Assembly (NCBI GenBank): GCA_027622355.1
Contig: JAQBZT010000012.1
Span: 1 to 21,590, forward strand
Origin: a bacterium
Lineage (GTDB): Bacteria; UBA8248
DNA: 21,590 nucleotides
Direction of reading: 5' to 3'
The notes beneath the pieces are model-generated. The model ran no database searches. It worked only from the letters and a program-made list of their open reading frames with translations, and was not told the origin of the DNA. The position numbers were made by a program, and so were the translations under genes. Of this stretch, positions 13,701 to 21,026 are shown piece by piece. Position 1 is the first letter of the stretch. Each line of letters begins with the position of its first letter.

Positions 13701-14660
13701 TCAGGCCGATTTTTTGCGAAGCTCTTCGAGGAGCCGCTGCAAGCTCTTTTGCTCCTGCTCGGGTGCGAAGAGCCGCCGCCGCCGATCGGATTTGCGCTTG
13801 AGCTCCCTGTAGAAGCGCGAGTCCTCCTCCGCCCGCCTCAGGAGGCGGGCGAGGGCTTTCGTGTCCTTCGGTGGGAAGTATCCCGGATAATCCGCTCCGA
13901 GCAGACCGAGCGAGCCGGCGATTTTCGAAGAGAGCGTCGGGACGGAGCAAGCGATGGCCTCGCCGACGGCGTTGGCCCCCCCTTCCATCTCGGAGCTCAG
14001 CACGTGGAGGCGGCACCGCGATAAAATCCGCAGCGCCTTCCACCGGGGAACTTCCCCGAGCCACCGGTAGCGCGGGTTCGCGGCGGCCTCCGCTTTCGCC
14101 CGGACGGCCATCTCCTCCGTCAGCGCACCGCCCAGATGGATGATTTGCACCCGGGAGGAAGCGGGAAGGTGCTGAGCCGCCTTCGCCGCCCGGAAGGGAT
14201 CCTTCACGGCGCGAAGGTGTCCTATCACGCACACTTCAAACACACCTTTTTTCGGCGAGAAATCGCCCGGCGGCGGGACGACGGACTGGTGGATAGGGCG
14301 GGCTTTTTTTCTCAGGTGGCGCGGCAGCGCTTCCGCCCCCAGTTGATGGAGGACGATGAGCCGATCGGCCAGTTCGATCGATTCCTGCGCCTGCGCACTT
14401 ACCCGGATATCGTAGAGGTCGGTCCCCGTCATGGCCACGATGAGGGGCCGGCCGGGGTATTCCTTCCGGAAGCCGGTTACCGCGCCGTGGCTCCTTTTGG
14501 CGTGGAGGGCGATGAGGAGGTCGCAGTTTTCCCCTTCATATGCCAAACCGATCTTGACCTTGTGGCCCAGCGCGCGGAGAAGGCGCCCCCAGCGGGCGGC
14601 CGTCACCCGGTTTCCCTTTCTTGAGCCCACCCCTGCGGGCGATATGAGCGAAATCTTCAT
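13701..14660 (-). CDS. senB: TIGR04348-type glycosyltransferase, probable selenosugar synthase SenB
   Basis: The 319-residue GT-B-fold protein has the start I remember for the TIGR04348 family: MKISLISPA, then GSRKGNRVTAARW (12-24), CDLLIALHAKRS (46-57) and MTGTDLY (77-83). The donor-side motifs are VIGHLRAVKDPFR (145-157) and SSEMEGGANAVGEAIA (222-237). This family was shown to be SenB, which joins selenophosphate and a UDP-sugar to make a 1-seleno-sugar. The ATG lies 21 nt after the senA stop, so the two are surely co-transcribed. It is the last gene of the array and converges on the hydrolase. The family call is from motif recall, not a profile search. The remaining alternative is an uncharacterised glycosyltransferase linked to EgtB-like proteins. 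Confidence 0.82.
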   Translation of the reverse strand: MKISLISPAGVGSRKGNRVTAARWGRLLRALGHKVKIGLAYEGENCDLLIALHAKRSHGAVTGFRKEYPGRPLIVAMTGTDLYDIRVSAQAQESIELADRLIVLHQLGAEALPRHLRKKARPIHQSVVPPPGDFSPKKGVFEVCVIGHLRAVKDPFRAAKAAQHLPASSRVQIIHLGGALTEEMAVRAKAEAAANPRYRWLGEVPRWKALRILSRCRLHVLSSEMEGGANAVGEAIACSVPTLSSKIAGSLGLLGADYPGYFPPKDTKALARLLRRAEEDSRFYRELKRKSDRRRRLFAPEQEQKSLQRLLEELRKKSA

Positions 14661-14681
14661 CGTTCCCGGGATTCTTCTTGG

Positions 14682-15986
14682 CTAGAGGGCGCAAGTGCGG
14701 AAACCCGCCCAGACATCCCGCCTATCGGGCGTGAAATAGTTTCGGTAATTGTTCCGGACAAGCCGCGAGCGTGAAGCCCAGGCCCCGCCGCGAAGCACCT
14801 TCCGGGTGTTGAACCACGGTTCGGAATAGTCCTTGTAGGGGTCGGGCACGAAGCCAGGGAAGGGCCGGAAGACGCTGCTCGTCCACTCCCAGACGTTCCC
14901 GAGCATCTGGCGGCAGCCAAAGGCGCTGTCGCCTTCGGCGAAGGCACCCACATCCACGCAACCCATCCCCTGCCAGTCGAGGTTGGCGTGGACCGGCTGG
15001 GGGCGATTGTTGCCCCAGGGGTAGACCCGCTTCGTGCCCGAGAGCGATTTTCCGTCCGGAGCGGGCTCTGTGCCCGCAGCGGCTTCCCACTCCGACTCGG
15101 TGGGCAGGCGTCTTCCCGCCCATTTGCAGTAGGCCTCCGCCTCGAAATAGTTGACATGGATAACAGGCCGGTGGGGTTCCAGCGGAATCCACTTGTCGAA
15201 ATGATGGCGCAGCCACGCACCGCCCTCTTTTTTCCACTGGAAGGGGTGCTCCGCCTGCTCATGGGTCCGCCAGGCCCACCCCTCGGCGCTCCAGAGGCTT
15301 TCGTTGGCGTAGCCGCCATCGTCGGCGAACGCGGCATACTCCGCCTGGGTGACGGGCGTGCGGGCGATGGAGAAGGGCGCCAGCTCGACGGCGTGTGCCC
15401 ATTTCTCGTTGTCGAAGACAAAGGGCTCCGCCTCGGTGGAGCCGAGCATGAACACTCCGCCGGGAACCCGCGCATCTCCCGGGCAGGGGCCGGCGTGGCG
15501 GGCCGCCTGGGTGCCCACGTTCTCGGTCGGCATGGAGAATTTCGGCGGGGGATAGTCGAGCGTCTGGCGGGTGTAGGTGAACGCCTCGGCGTGCATGTCC
15601 TCGTGATAGACCGAGTACATGATGTGGTATTGCTGCGCCTCGCTCAGGTCGCCCTTTTCGATGGTTTCGATCACGCGGTCCCGCACGGTTTTCATGTAGT
15701 CAATCGTTTCCTCCCGGGAGGGGAGGGGAAGGCTCCACCGGGTGTCGTGATGAACCGCCATCGAATCGTAGAGCGCGTCGCCGTCCTCGCGGATGGGTTT
15801 TTCCCCGTGGGTGTGGCGGAGGAGCCACTTTTCGTGAAACCAGGCGATGTGCCCGATCTCCCACTTCAGGGGGTTCACGATGTCGAGCTGGGGGCCCATC
15901 AGCTGATCGTCGGTGAGGTCGGCCACCAGGTCGAACGTTCGCTGTCTTGCGTCGTGGACCCATCGGGCCAGATTGACCTTCTGCAT
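14682..15986 (-). CDS. senA: EgtB-related iron enzyme, probable selenoneine synthase SenA
   Basis: The 434-residue product has an N-terminal DinB-like four-helix domain and a C-terminal FGE-sulfatase/lectin-like domain, as in EgtB. The probable Fe ligands are H46 (EIGHIAWF), H128 and H132 (YHEDMHAE), matching the H51/H134/H138 pattern of EgtB. The C-terminal block (about 374-434) contains FRPFPGFVPDPYKDYSEPWF, RKVLRGGAWA and GFRTCAL, which I recall as the signature of the EgtB-related family paired with TIGR04348 glycosyltransferases and now known as SenA. SenA couples hercynine to a selenosugar with O2 to give selenoneine after Se-sugar bond loss. ATG 15986 follows GAGAGGA. It lies 41 nt after egtD and 21 nt before senB. 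An EgtB or OvoA-type sulfur role is the main alternative. Confidence 0.83.
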   Translation of the reverse strand: MQKVNLARWVHDARQRTFDLVADLTDDQLMGPQLDIVNPLKWEIGHIAWFHEKWLLRHTHGEKPIREDGDALYDSMAVHHDTRWSLPLPSREETIDYMKTVRDRVIETIEKGDLSEAQQYHIMYSVYHEDMHAEAFTYTRQTLDYPPPKFSMPTENVGTQAARHAGPCPGDARVPGGVFMLGSTEAEPFVFDNEKWAHAVELAPFSIARTPVTQAEYAAFADDGGYANESLWSAEGWAWRTHEQAEHPFQWKKEGGAWLRHHFDKWIPLEPHRPVIHVNYFEAEAYCKWAGRRLPTESEWEAAAGTEPAPDGKSLSGTKRVYPWGNNRPQPVHANLDWQGMGCVDVGAFAEGDSAFGCRQMLGNVWEWTSSVFRPFPGFVPDPYKDYSEPWFNTRKVLRGGAWASRSRLVRNNYRNYFTPDRRDVWAGFRTCAL

Positions 15987-16027
15987 CGCGGCGGGTTCCT
16001 CTCAAGAAATGAAAATAGCAGATATTT

Positions 16028-16990
16028 TTACCCGGCGGCCAGATATTGAACGCTGAACAGCCGGCCGGAGTCCGTCCATACCTGCTTCACTTCATATCCC
16101 GATCCTGCGGCCAGTGCCCCGAATTCATCAAGCGTGTATTTGTAGGAATTTTCCGTGTGAATGCGCTCGTCTTTTTCGAGGCGAATTTTCTCCTTGCCGA
16201 GCCGGACGGTTTGGGCCTTCCGGCTGACGAGATGCATTTCGATGCGGCCTTCTTCTTCGTTGTAAAAGGACAGATGCTCGAACGCATCGGCCTGAAAGTC
16301 GGCGCCGAACTCCCGGTTGATGTTCCGGAGGATGTTCAGGTTGAACTCCCGGGTGACGCCCTTTTCGTCGTCGTAGGCGGCCTCGAGGACCTTGCGGTCT
16401 TTCTTGAGGTCCACCCCGATGAGCATGCCGCCTCCCGGGCCGCAAATCTCCCGCATGCTTTCGAGAAACGATCCGGCCGCCTCGGGGGTGAAGTTGCCGA
16501 TGGTCGAGCCGGGAAAATACACCACCCGCCGCCGGGGCGGCTTCCGGGCGGCGGGAATGAGGAAAGGGTGCGTGAAGTCGGCGAAGATCGGCAGAATTTC
16601 CAGCTCGGGACAATCGGCCCTCAGTTGTTCCGCCGCGTTGAGGAGATGCGCCCGGGAGATGTCCACCGGGGCGTAGGCGGCGGGCGCTTCCAACTCGCCG
16701 AGCAGGAGGCGGATTTTGATTCCCGCGCCGCTTCCCAGCTCGATGATCATGCTCCCCGGGCCGATGGCGGCGGCCATCTCCGCGGCGTGGCGCTCCATGA
16801 TTCCGATCTCGGTCCGCGTCGGGTAGTACTCCTCCAGCGCGCAGATCTCCTCGAACAGATGAGAGCCGCGCTCATCGTAAAAGTACTTGCAGGGAAGCGA
16901 TTTCGGCTCATGCCTGAGCCCCTGAAGGACCTCTTTCAGAAGGGAGCTGTCGGCCGGCCGGGATTCCGTCAGATTGAGGGAAGCGATAAT
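16028..16990 (-). CDS. egtD: L-histidine N-alpha-methyltransferase EgtD, apparently starting at ATT
   Basis: EgtD trimethylates L-histidine with SAM to give hercynine, the betaine substrate for SenA or EgtB. The frame has PKSLPCKYFYDERGS (29-43), EEYYPTRTE (53-61), SAM loop IELGSGAG, PGSTIGNF, YDDEKGVTREFN, and ENSYKYT near the end. The only in-frame ATG (16798) would remove the conserved first 64 residues. No ATG, GTG or TTG occurs between the upstream stop near 17078 and 16798. ATT at 16990 has AAGGA 7 nt upstream and gives 320 residues. With that start, Y56, G161, N166 and Y206 fall at the same numbers as remembered for Mycobacterium smegmatis EgtD, and the E-x-S pair is at 280/282 (282/284 there). 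First gene of egtD-senA-senB, with a 41-nt gap to senA. Confidence 0.88.
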   Translation of the reverse strand: MIASLNLTESRPADSSLLKEVLQGLRHEPKSLPCKYFYDERGSHLFEEICALEEYYPTRTEIGIMERHAAEMAAAIGPGSMIIELGSGAGIKIRLLLGELEAPAAYAPVDISRAHLLNAAEQLRADCPELEILPIFADFTHPFLIPAARKPPRRRVVYFPGSTIGNFTPEAAGSFLESMREICGPGGGMLIGVDLKKDRKVLEAAYDDEKGVTREFNLNILRNINREFGADFQADAFEHLSFYNEEEGRIEMHLVSRKAQTVRLGKEKIRLEKDERIHTENSYKYTLDEFGALAAGSGYEVKQVWTDSGRLFSVQYLAAG

Positions 16991-16997
16991 TTTTCCG

Positions 16998-17002
16998 TCC
17001 TT
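16998..17002 (-). promoter_or_regulatory. Ribosome binding site that supports the ATT start of egtD
   Basis: AAGGA on the minus strand lies 7 nt upstream of ATT 16990, the ideal distance. No comparable site precedes the internal ATG at 16798 in a position that would keep the conserved N-terminus. Confidence 0.6.
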
Positions 17003-17082
17003 CGCAAAAAAGGAAAAGAAAGGAGCGCGTGTTTTCAGGATCGCCCTGCCGCACCGGAAGGATAGGCATTTGCTGTACCCCT

Positions 17083-17111
17083 ACCTTAAAGAAGCCCGCC
17101 GGATCGTGCAA
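17083..17111 (-). promoter_or_regulatory. Weak candidate promoter for egtD-senA-senB
   Basis: On the minus strand TTGCAC (17106-17111), 17 nt and TAAGGT (17083-17088) lie in the 182-nt gap between the transporter and egtD. Matches to consensus are partial (about 3 of 6 at both boxes), so read-through from the transporter genes is equally possible. Confidence 0.25.
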
Positions 17112-17126
17112 TCCGGGCCCCCTAAC

Positions 17127-17177
17127 GCTATTAAAATAACCGATGGCCGGTATTTGGATATGAAATAGCGGGTTATT
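17127..17177. repeat. Two interleaved inverted repeats at the end of the transporter gene
   Basis: GCTATT (17127-17132) is complementary to AATAGC (17164-17169), and AATAACC (17135-17141) to GGTTATT (17171-17177). The pairs interleave, so they could form two alternative hairpins or a pseudoknot-like fold. The last arm covers the stop codon of the binding-protein/permease gene. There is no T-tract, so this is not a standard terminator. Confidence 0.35.
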
Positions 17178-18684
17178 CCGCCCGGCTCAGGCGAAGGCCG
17201 GGCGAGACGGCGCGCCGCTCCAGGAGATCGAACGCCCCCTGCACCACGAGGGCCAGGAGGGCGGCCGGCACCGCGCCCTCGAGGATGAGGGCGGTGTCGT
17301 CCAGCCGGATTCCTGTCAGGATGGGCTGGCCGTACCCTCCCGCACCGATGAGGGCGCCGAGCGTTGCGGTGCCCACGTTGATGACGGCGGCGGTCTTGAT
17401 GCCCGCGAGGATGGAGCGGGCGGCGATCGGAAGCTCGACCAGGCGCAGCCGGGCGGCGGGGGCGAGGCCGATCGCTTCGGCCGATTCCAGCACCTGCGGC
17501 GGGATATCGCGGAGTCCGGCATGGGTGTTCCGCACGATGGGAAGGAGGCTGTAGAGGAAAAGGGCCACCATGGCAGGCGGCCCCCCGATGCCCAGAAGCG
17601 GAATCATGAAGACGAGCAGGGCGAGCGAGGGGATGGTCTGGATGACGCCGGCCGCGCCCAGAACAATCTGCCCGATGCGGGGCCTTCGGGCCGCCCAGAT
17701 GCCCAGCGGCAGGGCGGCGAGGATGGCCGCCCCGAGCGAGAGGGTGACGAGGAAGAGGTGTTCTCCGGTCCGGCGGAGGAGCCGCCGCCCGAGGGAGTCG
17801 GAGGAAATCTCGGCGGCGATCCCCAGGGCGCGGGCCAGGAACCGGGCGGCGACCTCGGACTCGCCTTTCTTCTCGATCTTCACCCGGGCGTTCATCCGGA
17901 TCATCGGCGCAGCCGCAATTTTATTTTCGAGCCGGAGGATCTCGCGCACCACTCCCGGCGCGCGCTTTTCCAGATCGGCGCGGTACAAAATAACGGCGTG
18001 GTAGACGGGAAAATGACCCAGATCGTCGCCGAGCACCCGCAGCTTGTAGTGGTGGATTTCCGCATCTGTGGTGTAGAGCTCCATCGCCTCGATGGTGCCC
18101 GAGGAGAGGGCGCGGTAGGCGAGATCGTGGTCGAGGCCCCGGACGTTCTGCTGCGGCAGCCGGTAGCGCTGACGGAGGCTCGGCCAGCCGTCGTTTCGGT
18201 CCATGAATTCGTTCGAGAAGCCGAACCGCAGCGCTTCGTGCTTGCGGAGATCCGAGATGATCCGGATGCCGAGCCGTTCAGCCACCTCCCTTTTCATTCC
18301 GATGGCGTAGGTGTTGTTGAAGCCGAGGGGCCGGCTTATACGGAGGCCGAGGGCGGCCAGGCGGGCGCGGAGTGTCTTCTCGCCGCGAATGTTCTCCCCC
18401 GCCAGAATTTCCTGCGTGAGGGTGCCTGTGTATTCGGGATAGATGTCGATCTCGCCCGCCCGAAGCGCGTTCCAGAGAATGCGGGTTCCGCCGAGCTCCC
18501 GCAGGTGGTGCGCGGTGTGGCCCGCCCGGGCGGCAAGGCGGCGGAGCATCTCCCCGAGAATGACCGACTCGGTGAATTTCTTGGAGCCAACGCGGATCTC
18601 GGCGCTCTCGGCGGACGATGGAGCGAGGAGGGTCGCCGCCAGGAGCGCGCACAAAACCGCTGGGAGAAAGCGCCGCCCGCTCAT
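17173..18684 (-). CDS. Fused substrate-binding protein and permease, QAT/OpuC family (betaine- or ergothioneine-type importer)
   Basis: The 503-residue protein begins with a Sec signal peptide (MSGRRFLPAVLCALLAATLL, cleavage near AES-A at about 28). An OpuC/ProX-type binding domain follows (about 29-300), with VGSKKFTESVILGEM, EIDIYPEYTGTLTQEIL and GFNNTYAIGM. A five- to six-segment permease domain comes next (about 305-490), with the EAA-like loop LESAEAIGLAPAARLRLVEL. Ligands of this family are quaternary amines such as glycine betaine, carnitine or choline, and also ergothioneine (EgtU). In EgtU and ProWX the order is permease then binding domain; here it is reversed. The ATG overlaps the ATPase stop by 4 nt (18681-18684). 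Location upstream of egtD-senA-senB suggests hercynine-, ergothioneine- or selenoneine-like cargo, by inference only. Confidence 0.87.
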   Translation of the reverse strand: MSGRRFLPAVLCALLAATLLAPSSAESAEIRVGSKKFTESVILGEMLRRLAARAGHTAHHLRELGGTRILWNALRAGEIDIYPEYTGTLTQEILAGENIRGEKTLRARLAALGLRISRPLGFNNTYAIGMKREVAERLGIRIISDLRKHEALRFGFSNEFMDRNDGWPSLRQRYRLPQQNVRGLDHDLAYRALSSGTIEAMELYTTDAEIHHYKLRVLGDDLGHFPVYHAVILYRADLEKRAPGVVREILRLENKIAAAPMIRMNARVKIEKKGESEVAARFLARALGIAAEISSDSLGRRLLRRTGEHLFLVTLSLGAAILAALPLGIWAARRPRIGQIVLGAAGVIQTIPSLALLVFMIPLLGIGGPPAMVALFLYSLLPIVRNTHAGLRDIPPQVLESAEAIGLAPAARLRLVELPIAARSILAGIKTAAVINVGTATLGALIGAGGYGQPILTGIRLDDTALILEGAVPAALLALVVQGAFDLLERRAVSPGLRLSRAE

Positions 18685-19481
18685 CTGCGCGCATCCTCCC
18701 CCGTGTCCGGCTCCAGCGCCGTCCGCTGGGCGTTGATGAAGCGGGTGACGAACGGATCGGCGGGCCGGTGGAGAAGGTCCGCCATCGCGCCCTCCTGGAC
18801 GATGCGGCCCTCGCGCATGAGCGCGATGCGGTGGCCGAAGAAGGCCGCCTCGCCGATGTCGTGGGTGACCATGACGACGGTTTTCCCCAGCCGCTGGAAG
18901 ATCTCCCGCAGGTCGTCCTGCAGTTCGGCGCGGATCATGGGGTCGAGGGCGGCGAGGGGCTCATCGAGCAAAAGGACATCCGGATCGAGCATGAGGGCGC
19001 GCATCAAGGAGACGCGCTGGCGCTGGCCGCCCGAGAGTTGGACCGGGTAGCGGTCCAGGCCCTCCGCCGGGAATTTTGTGAGCGCCACCAGCTCCGCCAG
19101 GCGGGCCTCGATCCGGGCGCCCTCCCATCCGAGGTGGCGGGCCATCAGGGCGGCGTTGGCGCGGGCGGTGAGATGGGGGAAGAGGCCCCCGTCCTGGATG
19201 ACGTAGCCCATCTTCCGGCGGATGGGGAGCATGTTCTCCGGCCGGAGGGTTTCTCCCCCGAAGCGGACCTCCCCCGCATCGGGCGCGATGAGGCCGATGA
19301 GGATGCGCAGGAAGGTACTTTTTCCGCATCCGCTCGGGCCGATGAAGATCGTCGTCTCTCCCGGCGGGAAGGCGAGGGAGAGGGGCCGGAGCGCGGTCAG
19401 CTTCCCGTAGGTTTTTGAGATGTCCCTGACTTCCAGCAATCCCGTCTCCGTGTGTCCGGTGTGCGCGTACCGAGAAGTCAT
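18681..19481 (-). CDS. ABC transporter ATP-binding protein, QAT/OpuC family
   Basis: The 266-residue cytosolic ATPase has all catalytic motifs: Walker A GPSGCGKST (48-56), Q-loop Q96, signature LSGGQ (149-153), Walker B LLLDEP with E174, and H207 in VTHD. It lacks the C-terminal CBS pair found in OpuA/OpuC-type osmosensing ATPases, so ionic-strength gating is unlikely. The ATG at 19481 has no clear ribosome binding site. TTG at 19439, preceded by GGAG and giving the family-like start LEVRDISKTYG, is a serious alternative (252 residues). The last 4 nt overlap the start of the fused binding-protein/permease gene, so the two form one transporter. The hexosaminidase gene ends 49 nt upstream on the same strand. 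Confidence 0.9.
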   Translation of the reverse strand: MTSRYAHTGHTETGLLEVRDISKTYGKLTALRPLSLAFPPGETTIFIGPSGCGKSTFLRILIGLIAPDAGEVRFGGETLRPENMLPIRRKMGYVIQDGGLFPHLTARANAALMARHLGWEGARIEARLAELVALTKFPAEGLDRYPVQLSGGQRQRVSLMRALMLDPDVLLLDEPLAALDPMIRAELQDDLREIFQRLGKTVVMVTHDIGEAAFFGHRIALMREGRIVQEGAMADLLHRPADPFVTRFINAQRTALEPDTGEDARR

Positions 19482-19530
19482 TATGGCATATGCGTGCCGG
19501 TACGGTTCGGGGGAGATAGAGAGCTTTTTG

Positions 19531-21015
19531 TTACAGGCTGGATCGCCAGGCGGCCTGATCGCCGGGCAGGTAGCAGTCCTGAATGAGCGTTTCGAAGCCC
19601 GGCCGCCATGCGGTTTTTCCGGCGAGCGAGAGAACTTTCTCGCGGATGTAGCCGATGATTGCCATCAAGCGGTCGTGGCGCGCGAGGTCGGCCACGCTGC
19701 CGCCTTCTCCCGCGGTGCGCTCGAGGCCGGGCCGGAGGCGCCGCAGGATTTCCTCTCCCGCGGCCAGGGCATCGAGGGTGCCGTCGGTATCGCCTTCCGC
19801 ATATCGCAGATAGGCCGCCTCCACCTTCCGGACCCATTCCACCCCCGCGCGGTGGAGCGACAGGGGAAAGAGAAGCGGGCCCTGCGAATCGATCATCCCG
19901 AGTGCTTCGTCGCAGGCCCGCAGCACGTCATCGCCCGCGGGGCCGCAGGCCTCCTCCCGCCATTCGAGCCACAAGAAGAAGGGATTGCCCCGCAGGGCCA
20001 GAAAATCCCGCAGGGTACGCCAGCTGCCGGGGGCGATGAAGGGGGCGGAGGCGGGGATGCGGTTTCCCAGGATTTCGGCCGCCTGCCGGTAGGCGCTTCC
20101 GCCCGCTTTTTCGAGCGCGGTCTCCCAGTCCTCCTTTTTGGCGAGGCGGCGGCCCGTGGCGAGGATGAGCGGGAAGATGGAGCCGAAAGCCGAGAACCCG
20201 AAGAACTCCCAGGCGCAGGCGAGGACACCGAGGGCGCCGCCTTCATCTGCGGCCTGGGCGTGGGCGTCGATCACCTTCTGAGTGTCCTCCAGAAAGCACC
20301 AGCTCGCGTCGTAGGTGCGGAAGGCGGGGCAGGAGACCACATCGAAACCCTTTTCCCGGAAGAGAGAGAGCCCCGTCGGCGGCCCCCCGTAGTGCCAGTC
20401 GAAGATGATCGTCTCGCGGGGGAGCTTATCGAGCGCCTCGGGGTACTGAAGCAGCATATCTCCCCAGAGGCCGGGCCGGCGCCCCCGCGCCAGCGTGCGG
20501 CGGCACAGCTCGCCGTAATATTCGGCATAAAGGCCGCCCTTTCCGATGGCTTTCACCCGCTCGGCGCACGCAGGGCATGCCCCCAGCTGGGTGGTCTCGT
20601 CCCCGCCCAGGTGGACCCACTCGTCATCGAACACCTCCATGGCGTCCGCCACCAGATCCCAGGCGAAGGCGCGGCACTCCTCCCGCGAGGGGCAAATCTG
20701 CAGCGTTCCCCGGCCCGGCGCCTCGGCCAGCCATCTTCCGCCCTCCGAGCGGATGAAGCCCTCCATGTGGCCGAGTGTGTTGAGAAAGGGAATGACGCGG
20801 ATCGGGGATGCTTTCACGAGGCGGCGGACCGTCCCGCCATCGAGGGCGCCCGGCCCGGCGGCCCATAGGGCGGAGGGGTAGGCGAAGCGGTGTTCGAGAT
20901 AGAGCCCGGCGGCGGTGTAGCCCGCCTCGGCGGACCGCTGAAGCAGATTCTGGAGAAAATCCTCCCCCGGCGCCTGCTCGCGGGCAATGTCGTACATCCA
21001 TCCGGTGAACTGCAC
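19531..21015 (-). CDS. GH20-type beta-N-acetylhexosaminidase-like glycoside hydrolase
   Basis: The product is a (beta/alpha)8-barrel glycosidase. Family marks are GWMYDIAREQAPGEDFLQNL (5-24), AGLYLEHRFAY (36-46), VIPFLNTLGHMEGF (74-87) and VHLGGDETTQLG (134-145), where D139-E140 is the catalytic pair of GH20. GH20 enzymes use the substrate acetamido group as nucleophile and release GlcNAc or GalNAc. The usual N-terminal GH20b domain is missing, and there is no signal peptide, so it should act in the cytosol. The frame is open to 21219, but GTG 21015 is preferred: GGAGGG lies 5 nt upstream and the barrel begins immediately. Starts further up overlap the divergent sulfurtransferase. 494 residues with a helical C-terminus. 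It is 49 nt upstream of the transporter genes. Substrate unknown. Confidence 0.78.
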   Translation of the reverse strand: MQFTGWMYDIAREQAPGEDFLQNLLQRSAEAGYTAAGLYLEHRFAYPSALWAAGPGALDGGTVRRLVKASPIRVIPFLNTLGHMEGFIRSEGGRWLAEAPGRGTLQICPSREECRAFAWDLVADAMEVFDDEWVHLGGDETTQLGACPACAERVKAIGKGGLYAEYYGELCRRTLARGRRPGLWGDMLLQYPEALDKLPRETIIFDWHYGGPPTGLSLFREKGFDVVSCPAFRTYDASWCFLEDTQKVIDAHAQAADEGGALGVLACAWEFFGFSAFGSIFPLILATGRRLAKKEDWETALEKAGGSAYRQAAEILGNRIPASAPFIAPGSWRTLRDFLALRGNPFFLWLEWREEACGPAGDDVLRACDEALGMIDSQGPLLFPLSLHRAGVEWVRKVEAAYLRYAEGDTDGTLDALAAGEEILRRLRPGLERTAGEGGSVADLARHDRLMAIIGYIREKVLSLAGKTAWRPGFETLIQDCYLPGDQAAWRSSL

Positions 21016-21020
21016 GTCCG

Positions 21021-21026
21021 CCCTCC
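21021..21026 (-). promoter_or_regulatory. Ribosome binding site deciding the GTG start of the GH20 gene
   Basis: GGAGGG on the minus strand, 5 nt before GTG 21015. It supports this start over the upstream ATG at 21117, which overlaps the ATG of the divergent gene, and over the internal ATG at 20997. Confidence 0.55.

Noticed and set aside
13701..16990. Classical ergothioneine operon
   Set aside because: egtA, egtC and egtE are missing, the EgtB-like protein has the SenA-type C-terminus and a SenB-type glycosyltransferase is coupled to it.
16908..17069. Small 53-codon frame starting at ATG 17069 as a separate gene
   Set aside because: It overlaps the conserved start of egtD in another frame and has no recognisable content. 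It is kept only as a possible leader or frameshift source in the egtD finding.
17521..19050. Plus-strand open frame (509 codons) opposite the QAT transporter
   Set aside because: The minus strand has unmistakable ABC and permease motifs and a 4-nt gene overlap; the plus frame is low-complexity Gly/Arg/Glu.
19420..20868. Plus-strand open frame (482 codons) opposite the GH20 gene
   Set aside because: No motifs, composition typical of a shadow frame; the minus strand carries the GH20 catalytic region.
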